64,000 bases of DNA, taken from the NCBI GenBank assembly GCA_017434755.1, contig JAFRER010000006.1:1-64000 (forward strand). The letters are read 5' to 3'. The notes beneath the pieces are model-generated. The model did not search any database. It was not told the origin of the DNA and saw only the letters and a list, made by a program, of their open reading frames with translations. Positions 42,939-51,342 of this stretch are shown piece after piece. The first letter of the stretch is position 1. Every line of letters starts with the position of its first letter. The position numbers and the translations under genes were made by a program. This stretch comes from Oscillospiraceae bacterium. GTDB taxonomy: Bacteria; Bacillota; Clostridia; Oscillospirales; Oscillospiraceae.

Positions 42939-44015
42939 ATGAGTGAACTGAACAACAGCTTTGAAAACCCTGAACTGAACACAGCCCCGCGGGAGGTCTC
43001 CGAGCCGGAACCGGTGAAAGCGTCCGAGATGGATAAGGAGAAGCTCAGCCCCAGGGAGGACGGATCTCCCGAAAGGAAGAAAGAGACAGGGAATAACACC
43101 GGAGAGACAGATGCTCCGGAGCATCCGAAACTGGATGTGCCCGAGAAACCGGACCGGACGGATACGCGCGGATCGGAACTGCACGAACAGGAAAGCCCGG
43201 AGCATGAGAAGCTCCGGCCTGTGGAAACAGCTCCGGCTGATCGGCCCGAACAGCCCGAAAAGACGGAAAAGCCCGAATTTGAGATGCCGGAAAGGACCGG
43301 AGACCGCATCGACATGCCGAGAGCTTCGGATCTGAGCGACGATTTCCTGGACCACGTTCCCAAAGACAGACGCGATACTGTCGATCTGGCGTACAGAAAC
43401 GCTCCGCCGGAGATCGTTTCCGCCTTGAACGATCACACGTCGGATCTGAAACCGGTGGAGGATACCGGGTATTCACCGGATGAATTCGGGCGTCCGGTAA
43501 AAGACGGCTGCTACTACTCGCCGCTTCACCATCAGGTACGGATGGATGAGAGAATGGACAACGACGAGTATGCGGACGTGCTGCCGCACGAAATGAGCCA
43601 TTATCTCGACCATGAGCGCGGATGGGAATCCCAGTCGCCTGAATTCAGGGATGCCATGGAGGCAGACCTTGCCGCTATGGACAGAGATACGCCCGAGGGG
43701 CGGATGAAATTCAACGAGATGCTGGACGATGCGTTCAATAACGGCGCAGCACTGGACCGTAATGTATCCGATATAATGCACGGTATGTTCAATAACGACC
43801 CGGAGATCCTGGATCGTTTTAACAAAGAGGGCCTTGCTGGATCCGAATACTCGCATTGGGACAATTATTGGGACAGTCCCGGCGCCCGAGAAAAGGAGAC
43901 TTATGCGAACATGGGCGCGACTCTGTGCTCGGATAATGCGGTCAGCAACCACTTCCTTGAAAGATATTATCCGAACACATACAATCAGTTTAAAGACTTT
44001 TACGGCATAGAATAG
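42939..44015 (+). CDS. Acidic-leader protein with an HExxH metallopeptidase motif, candidate effector
   Basis: A 358-residue protein. Residues 1-120 are a disordered Glu/Pro/Lys-rich segment (repeated EKPE, PEHPKLDVPEKPD). The C-terminal domain (about 128-358) contains VLPHEMSHYLDHE, a zincin HExxH with His217, Glu218 and His221; Glu320 in REKETYANMGA is a possible third ligand. No signal peptide is present. An unstructured leader joined to a catalytic zinc domain is common in secreted toxins. Together with the upstream ATPase and the tiny downstream gene, it could be the cargo of a transport system; this is inference. Confidence 0.65.
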   Translation: MSELNNSFENPELNTAPREVSEPEPVKASEMDKEKLSPREDGSPERKKETGNNTGETDAPEHPKLDVPEKPDRTDTRGSELHEQESPEHEKLRPVETAPADRPEQPEKTEKPEFEMPERTGDRIDMPRASDLSDDFLDHVPKDRRDTVDLAYRNAPPEIVSALNDHTSDLKPVEDTGYSPDEFGRPVKDGCYYSPLHHQVRMDERMDNDEYADVLPHEMSHYLDHERGWESQSPEFRDAMEADLAAMDRDTPEGRMKFNEMLDDAFNNGAALDRNVSDIMHGMFNNDPEILDRFNKEGLAGSEYSHWDNYWDSPGAREKETYANMGATLCSDNAVSNHFLERYYPNTYNQFKDFYGIE

Positions 44016-44026
44016 GAGACGAAAAA

Positions 44027-44230
44027 ATGAATTCTATGGAATTTGCGCTGGCATGCAGAGAGTACAATATAATGTATCGTGACAGATTTGGAGAGATCCC
44101 GATCCCTGGTGAATATGCCTGCACACGAAGTGAATTTCTGGATGCGCTTAAGAAAGCAGTTTCGGAAGAGAAGCCGATCGAGACCTATCTGCTGAAAAGA
44201 GTCCGTCATGACGACGGAAGGCTCGAGTGA
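44027..44230 (+). CDS. Small protein after the metallopeptidase gene, possible immunity or adaptor
   Basis: A 67-residue protein starting MNSMEFALACREYNIMYRDR and ending KRVRHDDGRLE. It is a mixed-charge helical protein with no transmembrane segment and no recognised family. TAGGAGACG precedes the ATG, 11 nt after the metallopeptidase stop. Position and size fit an immunity protein or chaperone for the upstream product, but nothing in the sequence proves it. A strong terminator follows. Confidence 0.65.
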   Translation: MNSMEFALACREYNIMYRDRFGEIPIPGEYACTRSEFLDALKKAVSEEKPIETYLLKRVRHDDGRLE

Positions 44231-44267
44231 CCGGATAAGATCCGTATCACTGATCTTCTGCTCTGAA

Positions 44268-44311
44268 AGCATAAAAAAGGACCTCCCTCACGGGAGGTCC
44301 TTTTTTATGCT
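44268..44311. terminator. Bidirectional terminator
   Basis: AGCATAAAAAAGGACCTCCC pairs with GGGAGGTCCTTTTTTATGCT around TCAC; T6 on either strand. It ends the five-gene operon and the opposing ABC operon. Confidence 0.9.
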
Positions 44312-44312
44312 T

Positions 44313-45257
44313 TCATCTCTTGTCCCGGTCGATAAACTCGAGGGCAATGATGGAGAGTATGATGAAGACCAGCATCAGGATAAAAAGGAAGAGCCAGTTG
44401 TACGTGACGTTCTGCATCGTGGCCTCATAGGAGGCGACGGTGTTCTGCTGACCGGACCACTGAAGGAGCTCGTCACGGTAGCCTTCCTGCTCTATTTTTA
44501 CCAGGATGTCCTTGAGCGGGGTCATTCCCGAGAACTCGACGTCCTTGAAACCGACCAGTGTGTTCCAGAGTGTCACCATCGGCAGCTCGTTATAACGGCC
44601 AACGCAGCAGAGGCTGTCCATGCCCCAGTGGGAAATGGTGAGGTATTTTACCTTATCGGCGATACCCTCCAGCGAGAAAAAGCCGCCCGAGAACACCAGC
44701 TGGAATATCAGCAGGAAGGGCATGACGGTCATGGCGGTGGTGGTATTCTTCACGAGACAGGAGACCATCAGAGCCATCATGTCTGCCGTGTAGGTGATCA
44801 GCAGAATGGTGATGCCCATGTCGAGCATGCCCCAGGGAGTGACGACGCCCACCTCCGGGATCTTCACACCCGCCACCACGCAGATGAGCAGCGTGACGAT
44901 GGTCTGCGCGGTGCAAAGGAGCAGCTGGTAGATCATCTGAGCAAATATGTAGGAAGACATGTGCAGACCGGAGCGGTGCTCGTGCTTGATAATCTCCCTC
45001 TCTCGGCAGACCACTTGAATGGAGTTGAAGAAGCCGTTCCAGATACACACGCACACGAGTGCGAAGACACCGAGCTTAGTGCCCTCCTGGGTCCTGAAAA
45101 TGTTGCCGCCCACAACGAAGGTGACAAGGGCTGCGATGATCGCGCCCATCGGGATTACTTTCCAGTCGTTCTGATAGACGAACATACGCAGGAACTTGCT
45201 GAGATAGATGCCGGTCTGCGCGAGGCGGCCCTTATGCTGGATTTTCTTTTCCTTCAT
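44313..45257 (-). CDS. ABC-2-type permease, ABCG-like
   Basis: A 314-residue membrane protein of the ABC2 permease fold with about six helices and a large loop between the last two (about 205-285). The NGFFNSIQVVCREREIIKHE segment after the second helix is typical of ABCG half-transporter permeases, where the charged elbow contacts the ATPase. Its start overlaps the stop of the ATPase gene by 4 nt. The two gene products should form one exporter; substrate unknown. Confidence 0.85.
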   Translation of the reverse strand: MKEKKIQHKGRLAQTGIYLSKFLRMFVYQNDWKVIPMGAIIAALVTFVVGGNIFRTQEGTKLGVFALVCVCIWNGFFNSIQVVCREREIIKHEHRSGLHMSSYIFAQMIYQLLLCTAQTIVTLLICVVAGVKIPEVGVVTPWGMLDMGITILLITYTADMMALMVSCLVKNTTTAMTVMPFLLIFQLVFSGGFFSLEGIADKVKYLTISHWGMDSLCCVGRYNELPMVTLWNTLVGFKDVEFSGMTPLKDILVKIEQEGYRDELLQWSGQQNTVASYEATMQNVTYNWLFLFILMLVFIILSIIALEFIDRDKR

Positions 45258-46654
45258 GCCTGCGCACCTCCTTCCGCCGCACCTGCGGCAAGTTTGGCGT
45301 ATTCCTCGATGAAGTGGTCGGCAAGTCCGTCGCCGCCTTCTTCCTTGCGGTTCACGCTCATCACGATGCCCTCCATGGTGTCCTTGCCGAAGAACGCGCG
45401 CGCCTCCTGAGGCGTGCCGTAGAAGGCGAGGCGTCCGCAGCGGCCGGAGTCCCTGCCGAGGACGATGACCTTGTCGAACAGGTCTATCACTCTGTCGGGT
45501 GTGTGGGTGATTACAATAACGATCCTGCCCTCGTCCGCAATAGCGCGCAGCTTGGTAAAGATCTCGCGGGCTATGACACCGTCGAGGCCGGAGTCGGGCT
45601 CATCGAGCACCAGCAGTTCCGGGTCAGACACCAGCTCCATCGCAATGCAGATCCTCCTGAGCTGTCCGCCGGACTTTTTGCAGACGAGACCGCCCTCTCC
45701 GGCACTCAGACCCAGCAGGTCCATGACCTCCTTCACGCGGGGCTTCCTCGAGCGGGAGCGTGTCTCCTTCTTCGGGAGACGGAGTTCCGCCGCATCGTCA
45801 ACGGTCTGAATCACGCTGTCGTTTCCGCGGATGAGATTCTTCTGCGGCACGAAGCCGATTTTGTATTTCATGCGGTTGTAGTTCCGATAGATGTCCCCGC
45901 CGTTCAGCGTGACGTCTGCGTCGGCTTTTTCGTAGCCGATGATGGCGTTGACGAGGGTGGTCTTGCCGGAGCCGGAGCCTCCAAGCAGCATCACGAGGGA
46001 TCCGTTGGGAATGTCCAGCGAAATGTCCTTGAGCAGATAGCGCTTCTTGCCAAGGTCCCTGACCGTTCTTTCCCGCAGGTCCACACTCAGGCCGGACTCA
46101 AGCGCAGCGTGGCCATGAAGGGCGGAGGCACCGGAGATCTCGGCGGGAGCTGTGCCTGCCTTATGCTCATCCCCGTCGTCATCGTCGAAGGCAGTCTTCA
46201 CCGGCTGGAACGATTTGAACACGCCGAAGATCAGCGCGGTGAGTACTTCCGCGAAGATCCAAAGGATGATCCACGCCCGTTTCCGTCCGAAGGCCCTTGT
46301 GAGGCGGAGGAACAGGCGGATTCGGTAGACCAGCATGAATACGATGAGGACGAGCAGGATCAGACTTGCGGCCACCGAGGCCGTTTCACTTTTGATGGCC
46401 CCCATAATAAACGAGTTCAGAAAGGAGAGCGTTTCCGCGATGGCTATGAAGATGCCCTCACGTGTCATGCCCAGGCTGCTGCCGAGGGAAATGTAGCGCA
46501 AGCCCGGGATCCAAGCAAGCCACGGACGTTTCGATTTCAATTTGCGTGCTATGAGGCACAGGGCGAACGAGAACAGGGCCCAGAGGACAATGGTGTAGAC
46601 CGAGCTTTTGAGGAAACCCTCAGCCTCATTAACAACGGCATTGATGCCTTCCAT
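45254..46654 (-). CDS. ABCG-like ABC ATPase with an N-terminal membrane domain
   Basis: A 466-residue fusion. Residues 1-155 form four transmembrane helices with RPWLAWIPGLRYISLGSSLG, similar to DUF5684-type membrane domains. The ATPase (about 190-420) has Walker A LLGGSGSGKTTLVNAI, signature KSGGQLRR, Walker B LLVLDEPDSGLDG and the H-loop ITHT. ABCG ATPases usually bear the membrane part in the same chain after the ATPase; here an extra domain precedes it and the permease is the separate gene downstream. The signature 'KSGGQ' deviates from LSGGQ. Confidence 0.82.
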   Translation of the reverse strand: MEGINAVVNEAEGFLKSSVYTIVLWALFSFALCLIARKLKSKRPWLAWIPGLRYISLGSSLGMTREGIFIAIAETLSFLNSFIMGAIKSETASVAASLILLVLIVFMLVYRIRLFLRLTRAFGRKRAWIILWIFAEVLTALIFGVFKSFQPVKTAFDDDDGDEHKAGTAPAEISGASALHGHAALESGLSVDLRERTVRDLGKKRYLLKDISLDIPNGSLVMLLGGSGSGKTTLVNAIIGYEKADADVTLNGGDIYRNYNRMKYKIGFVPQKNLIRGNDSVIQTVDDAAELRLPKKETRSRSRKPRVKEVMDLLGLSAGEGGLVCKKSGGQLRRICIAMELVSDPELLVLDEPDSGLDGVIAREIFTKLRAIADEGRIVIVITHTPDRVIDLFDKVIVLGRDSGRCGRLAFYGTPQEARAFFGKDTMEGIVMSVNRKEEGGDGLADHFIEEYAKLAAGAAEGGAQA

Positions 46655-46725
46655 ACAGGCGACCTCCTGACATCAGCAAATACATAAAGTATTATCGCAC
46701 GATATGAGGGAAAAGTCCATAAAAA

Positions 46726-46760
46726 GAGGCACTGCGTTTCAGAACGAAACACAGTGCCTC
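46726..46760 (-). terminator. Terminator of the secreted-protein gene
   Basis: GAGGCACTG...GTTTC pairs with GAAAC...CAGTGCCTC; on the minus strand TTTTT follows. Confidence 0.8.
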
Positions 46761-46788
46761 CGGCTTTACTGTGCGGCCTGCGGCGATA

Positions 46789-47277
46789 TCAGTCGCAGGT
46801 TATGAGAATGGTGCCGAACTCGGTAAGCTTGGCATACCAGCTGTTCTCGGAGATCGGGCAGACTTCCATCTCCTTGCCGTTGACGGTGAAGGTGATGTTC
46901 TTGCCGGCGCAGGTGAAGGGATAGCGCACGTAGGCAAAGCCGTCGATCTGCTTGTAAGACTCGGGGATCCAGAGATAGTACAAGGAGCGTATGGTGCGAT
47001 CGGTTATGTTGCCGGCCTCTTCGCTGGCTTTGAGGAAAGAGGTCTGATCATTCTCGGGGATCTTATCGAGAGAATAGATGGTGAATATCCCGATATCCTT
47101 TGCGGGGATCACGGTGATTTTCTTATCAGAGGAGTTGTATATGCCCAGCAGAAGAGAAGGTCCGCCGGCTGCGCCGCCGGTATTGGTGGCAACTCCGTCA
47201 GAGGTTGCGGCAAACGCGCTGATGCTCAGGGAAAGGACCAGAACGATGCTCAGAACGATAACAACAAACCTTTTCAT
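46789..47277 (-). CDS. Secreted protein of unknown function
   Basis: A 162-residue protein from the ATG at 47277 (MKRFVVIVLSIVLVLSLSIS), a Sec signal peptide cleaved near SAFA-AT. AAAGGAGG precedes that ATG, which is preferred to one 69 nt upstream. The mature part is about 140 residues with beta-rich pattern (YPFTCAGKNITFTVNGKEME) and no lipobox, so it is released or wall-associated. No family recognised. It has its own terminator. Confidence 0.75.
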   Translation of the reverse strand: MKRFVVIVLSIVLVLSLSISAFAATSDGVATNTGGAAGGPSLLLGIYNSSDKKITVIPAKDIGIFTIYSLDKIPENDQTSFLKASEEAGNITDRTIRSLYYLWIPESYKQIDGFAYVRYPFTCAGKNITFTVNGKEMEVCPISENSWYAKLTEFGTILITCD

Positions 47278-47433
47278 TTCGATCCTCCTTTGAAACGGTT
47301 CAAACACAAGCCGCCTGCGGACTTCCGGAGACCGCGGGGACGGCATCGGAAAAAACTGAACGGATATTTTTAGTATAGCAAGAATCCGGGAGGTGTCAAC
47401 AGGATTTCGCAGTCATGACAGACAATTAAAAAA

Positions 47434-47459
47434 CAGGCCTGCCCCGAAGGGCAGGCCTG
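47434..47459 (-). terminator. Terminator of the opp operon
   Basis: CAGGCCTGCCC-CGAA-GGGCAGGCCTG; on the minus strand TTTTTTAATTG follows. Confidence 0.85.
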
Positions 47460-47502
47460 CTGCTGTGCTTTATAATACTATACCTTTATTCCTTTTCAGG
47501 CA

Positions 47503-49251
47503 TCAGGCCTGCTGGGCATACCAGAAGAAGAAGTATCCGAATCCGGTGTAGCCCATGTTGGTGAGGCCGTTGGCGCAGTACATATTGGTGTAGTAGTAGA
47601 TCGGGCAGACGGGGAAGCCGCCTTCACCGAAGAGGGTCTCCTCAGCGGTGTAGAGCTGGGCGTCACGCTCGGGGCTGGCAAGGGAAGCCTTGGCAGCGGC
47701 GATGGCAGCGTCGAAGCTCTCATCGGAGTAGAGGCCGTAGTTGTAGGAGTTGCCGGTTACGAGCAGCTCGAGGTAGGTGATGGGGTCGTTGTAGTCAGCG
47801 ATCCAGCCGAGACGTGCAACACCGAAGTTGTGCTCGCCGAGGCCGTTGGTGTAGGTTGCCCACTCCTGGTTCTCCAGGGTGATCTTCAGACCGAGGACGG
47901 TCTCCCAGTCGGAGCCGCAGGCCTCAGCGATCGCCTTGTGAGCCTCAGAGGTGTTGAAGTTGTAAACGATGGTGGTGTCGGGGTTCCACTTCTTCTCTGC
48001 GACTGCCTCGTCGTAGAGCTTCTTGGCAAGCTCGCAGCGGCCGGCGTAGGTCTCAAGGTCAGCATCGGGGTAGAGCTTGGAGAGAGTGTTGCAGATGGCT
48101 CCGAGCTCGGAAGCGCCGAAGGCGAAGTCGGCTCCGGTGGAGTCGAGGATGCCGGAAGCGACAAAACCGGTGGCGGGGACCTGTCCTCCCTGGGTCACGT
48201 TCTCAACGATGTTCTCACGGTCGACGGAGAGCACCATTGCGGCACGGACACGCCAGTCTTCGATCTTGGAGCAGTTGAGGTAGAGGTAGTAGGTTCCGAC
48301 GTAGGGGTTGATGAAGCAGTCGCCGGACTCTTGGAGGCTCTCGATCAGGTCGGTCGGGAAGTTCTCGATGAACTGATACTCGCCGGACTGATAGGCGGAG
48401 AGGATAGCGGTCTCGCTGTCGCTCAGCCACCATACGATGGCATCGGGGCCGAGGTTCTCTACATCATAGTAGAACTCGTTGGGCTCCATGCGGATGTAGC
48501 TGTCGTGTACCCACTCAACAACTTTGTAGGGGCCGTTGACAACGATGCTTGCAGGATCGGTCCAGTTGTCATTGCCTTCAACAACATCCTGGCGCAGAGG
48601 AACGAGGGAGGCGAATGCGCACATCTCGAGGAAGTAGGCGCAGGGGGCCTCAAGGGTGATCTCGACGGTCTTGTCATCAAGAGCCTTGATACCGAGCTCG
48701 CTCTTGTCAACTTCACCGGCCTGGATGGCAGCAGCGTTCAGGACGATGCCGTCAAGGAAGTAGCCGTAGTCGGAAGCGGTCTCGGGATCGACAAGGCGCT
48801 GCCAGCTGTAAACGAAGTCGTTCGCAGTTACGGGCTGGCCGTCGGACCAGAAGATGTCGTCACGAAGGGTGAAGGTGTAGACGCACATGTCATCGGACAC
48901 GGAGTAGTCGGCAGCCTGGCCGCAGACTATCTTGGTGTTGTGCATGTTCTCGTCCTCACCGGCCAGCTCGTCGACCATCTCATACTTCATGAGGTTCTCG
49001 AACTGGTGCTGGGTGTAGGTGGATCCGTCGACGGAGCTGATGAGGCTCGGGTCGATGGTCTCGGGCTCGGACGCGATGCAGGCGTTGATCACAAAGGGCT
49101 CGTCATCTGCTACGGGAGCAGAAGCCGGGGTGTCATTGCTTGCTGCAGGAGCCGGGGTGTCGCTGCCGGCGGATGCGGGAGCAGACTCACCGCAGGCGCA
49201 GAGGGCGAACACCATTGCAAGCGCGAGAAGCAGTGCAAGGGTCTTTTTCAT
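47503..49251 (-). CDS. oppA: Oligopeptide ABC transporter substrate-binding lipoprotein
   Basis: A 582-residue family-5 solute-binding protein. MKKTLALLLALAMVFALCAC is a lipoprotein signal, followed by an Ala/Pro/Ser linker. The SBP_bac_5 core shows NACIASEPETIDPSLISSVD, then FTLRDDIFWSDGQPVTANDF and VRAAMVLSVDRENI. It captures oligopeptides outside the cell for OppBCDF. It is last in the operon, 78 nt after oppF; a small AGCC-GAAA-GGCTTTTT hairpin in that gap may tune its transcription. AGGAGG precedes the ATG. Confidence 0.93.
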   Translation of the reverse strand: MKKTLALLLALAMVFALCACGESAPASAGSDTPAPAASNDTPASAPVADDEPFVINACIASEPETIDPSLISSVDGSTYTQHQFENLMKYEMVDELAGEDENMHNTKIVCGQAADYSVSDDMCVYTFTLRDDIFWSDGQPVTANDFVYSWQRLVDPETASDYGYFLDGIVLNAAAIQAGEVDKSELGIKALDDKTVEITLEAPCAYFLEMCAFASLVPLRQDVVEGNDNWTDPASIVVNGPYKVVEWVHDSYIRMEPNEFYYDVENLGPDAIVWWLSDSETAILSAYQSGEYQFIENFPTDLIESLQESGDCFINPYVGTYYLYLNCSKIEDWRVRAAMVLSVDRENIVENVTQGGQVPATGFVASGILDSTGADFAFGASELGAICNTLSKLYPDADLETYAGRCELAKKLYDEAVAEKKWNPDTTIVYNFNTSEAHKAIAEACGSDWETVLGLKITLENQEWATYTNGLGEHNFGVARLGWIADYNDPITYLELLVTGNSYNYGLYSDESFDAAIAAAKASLASPERDAQLYTAEETLFGEGGFPVCPIYYYTNMYCANGLTNMGYTGFGYFFFWYAQQA

Positions 49252-49329
49252 TTTTTTTCCTCCTGTTTTGGATTTTCAATGAAATGGATATATTTGTAAA
49301 AAGCCTTTCGGCTGATTACCGGAGTTGGG

Positions 49330-50325
49330 TCAGCCCTGCTCGAGCAGGTGGCACGCTGCGAAGTGGCCGGGGCCGTATTCCTTCAGTACGGGCTGTTCGG
49401 CGCGGCATTTTTCGGTGGCGTAGGGGCAGCGCGTGTGGAAACGGCAGCCGCTCGGAGGATCCACGGGACTGGGAATGTCGCCCTCGAGCAGGATACGCTG
49501 GCGGGCGCGGCTCTTTACCGGATCCGGCAGAGGCACCGCGGAAAGCAGCGTTTTTGTGTAGGGGTGGATGGGGTGGCTGCAGAGCTCATAGCTCTCGGCA
49601 AGTTCGACCATCTGGCCCAGGTACATGACGCCGATCCTGTTGGAGATATGCCGGACGACGCTGATGTCGTGCGCGATGAAGAGGTAGGTGAGGTGGTTCT
49701 CGGTCTGCAGGTCCTCAAGCATGTTGACGACCTGGGACTGGATCGAGACGTCCAGAGCGGAGATCGGTTCGTCGCAGACGATGAACTCGGGATCCACCGC
49801 GAGCGCCCTGGCGATGCCGATGCGCTGCTGCTGGCCGCCGGAGAATTCGTGCGGGAAGCGGTTGGCATGCTCGGTGTTGAGACCGACCTCGTCGAGCAGC
49901 TGGTTGATCCTGTCACGCCGCTCCTGCTTGCCCGGACAGAGCTTGTGGATGTCCAGCGCCTCGCCGACGATCTCGCCGACAGTCATGCGCGGGTCAAGAG
50001 AGGCGGAGGGATCCTGGAAGATGATCTGCATCTTCCGGCGGAAGGGGAGCATGTCCACGGCGATCTTCTGCTCGCTGTCGTAGATGGGCGTGCCGTCGTA
50101 GACGATCCGGCCGCTCGTGGGCTCGTAGAGGCGGATGATGGTGCGGCCGAGCGTGGTCTTGCCGCAGCCGGACTCGCCGACCAGACCGAAGGTCTCGCCC
50201 CGGTAGATGGAGAAGGATACCGATTCCACGGCTTGCACATAGCGCTTTTTGAAAATGCTCTGGCCTTTGATCGGGAAGTATTTCCGGAGCTTGTTTATCT
50301 CAAGGAGAACATCGCGTTCGCTCAT
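49330..50325 (-). CDS. oppF: Oligopeptide ABC transporter ATPase OppF
   Basis: A 331-residue ABC ATPase. Walker A LVGESGCGKTTLGRTI (about 49-64), signature FSGGQQQRIGIARAL, Walker B FIVCDEPISALD, and the C-terminal oligopeptide/dipeptide (oligo_HPY) extension with CRFHTRCPYATEKC, whose four-Cys pattern is typical of Opp ATPases with an Fe-S or zinc site. Couples ATP hydrolysis to peptide import with OppD. Overlaps oppD by 4 nt. Confidence 0.95.
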   Translation of the reverse strand: MSERDVLLEINKLRKYFPIKGQSIFKKRYVQAVESVSFSIYRGETFGLVGESGCGKTTLGRTIIRLYEPTSGRIVYDGTPIYDSEQKIAVDMLPFRRKMQIIFQDPSASLDPRMTVGEIVGEALDIHKLCPGKQERRDRINQLLDEVGLNTEHANRFPHEFSGGQQQRIGIARALAVDPEFIVCDEPISALDVSIQSQVVNMLEDLQTENHLTYLFIAHDISVVRHISNRIGVMYLGQMVELAESYELCSHPIHPYTKTLLSAVPLPDPVKSRARQRILLEGDIPSPVDPPSGCRFHTRCPYATEKCRAEQPVLKEYGPGHFAACHLLEQG

Positions 50326-51335
50326 TTCTTCTCCTCCTTCCCGGCCTGATCCTTAAAGTGGAGCCAGCAGGCGGAAATATGTCCCTCGCCGACTTCGACA
50401 AAGGGCGGCTTCTCGCGCAGGCAGATCTTCATGCAGTCTTTGCAGCGGGGACCGAAGTTGCAGCCCTTGGGGGGATTGAGCAGGTCGATGGGCGTGCCCT
50501 CGATGGGGATGAGACGCTCCCTGCCCTCCTCGTCGAGCCGCGGGGTGGAGGCCAGCAGACCCTTGGTATAGGGATGCTGCGGGTCGTAGAAGATGTCGTT
50601 CACGGGGCCCTGTTCGATGATATGGCCGGCGTACATGACCGACACCCTGTCGCAGATCTCGGCGACAACGCCGAGGTTGTGGGTGATGAAGATGATGGAG
50701 GTGTTCTCCTTCTTTTGGAGGTCCTTCATCAGCTCGAGGATCTGGGCCTGGATGGTCACGTCGAGAGCCGTGGTGGGCTCGTCGGCGATGAGCAGCTTCG
50801 GCTCGCAGATCAGCGCCATGGCGATCATGGCCCTCTGACGCATGCCGCCGGAGAACTCGTGCGGATACTGGTCGATCCTCTTTTCGGCGTTGTTGATGCC
50901 GACGAGCTCGAGCATCTCGATGGCTCTGGCGCGGGCCTGCTCCTTGGTATAGCCCTTGTCGTGGCACAGGAGCGCCTCGGTGAGCTGGTTGCCGATGGTG
51001 TAAACGGGATTGAGGCAGGTCATCGGGTTCTGGAAGATCATGCTGACCTTGTTGCCGCGGAACTGGCGCATCTGCTCATCATCGTACTCGAGGACATTCT
51101 CGCCCTCGAACTCAATGGAGCCGCCCACGACTTTTCCGGGGGGCTGGAGCAGACCGATGATCGAGTAGGCTTCGACGCTCTTGCCGGAGCCGGACTCGCC
51201 GACAATGCCCATGACCTCGTTGTAGCCGAGAGAGTAGGAGATGCCGTTGACGGCCTTCACCTCACCCGCCGGCGTGAAGAAGGAGACCTTGAGGTCCTTT
51301 ATTTCAAGAAGAGTTTTCTTTTCGTCCATGTCCAT
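50322..51335 (-). CDS. oppD: Oligopeptide ABC transporter ATPase OppD
   Basis: A 337-residue ABC ATPase. Walker [18 protein letters not shown], signature [15 protein letters not shown], Walker [13 protein letters not shown], and the oligo_HPY tail with [15 protein letters not shown]. Two ATG codons (51335, 51329) are possible; AGGAGGG precedes the first. It lies 7 nt after oppC and overlaps oppF. Confidence 0.95.
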   Translation of the reverse strand: MDMDEKKTLLEIKDLKVSFFTPAGEVKAVNGISYSLGYNEVMGIVGESGSGKSVEAYSIIGLLQPPGKVVGGSIEFEGENVLEYDDEQMRQFRGNKVSMIFQNPMTCLNPVYTIGNQLTEALLCHDKGYTKEQARARAIEMLELVGINNAEKRIDQYPHEFSGGMRQRAMIAMALICEPKLLIADEPTTALDVTIQAQILELMKDLQKKENTSIIFITHNLGVVAEICDRVSVMYAGHIIEQGPVNDIFYDPQHPYTKGLLASTPRLDEEGRERLIPIEGTPIDLLNPPKGCNFGPRCKDCMKICLREKPPFVEVGEGHISACWLHFKDQAGKEEKK

Positions 51336-51342
51336 GCCCTCC

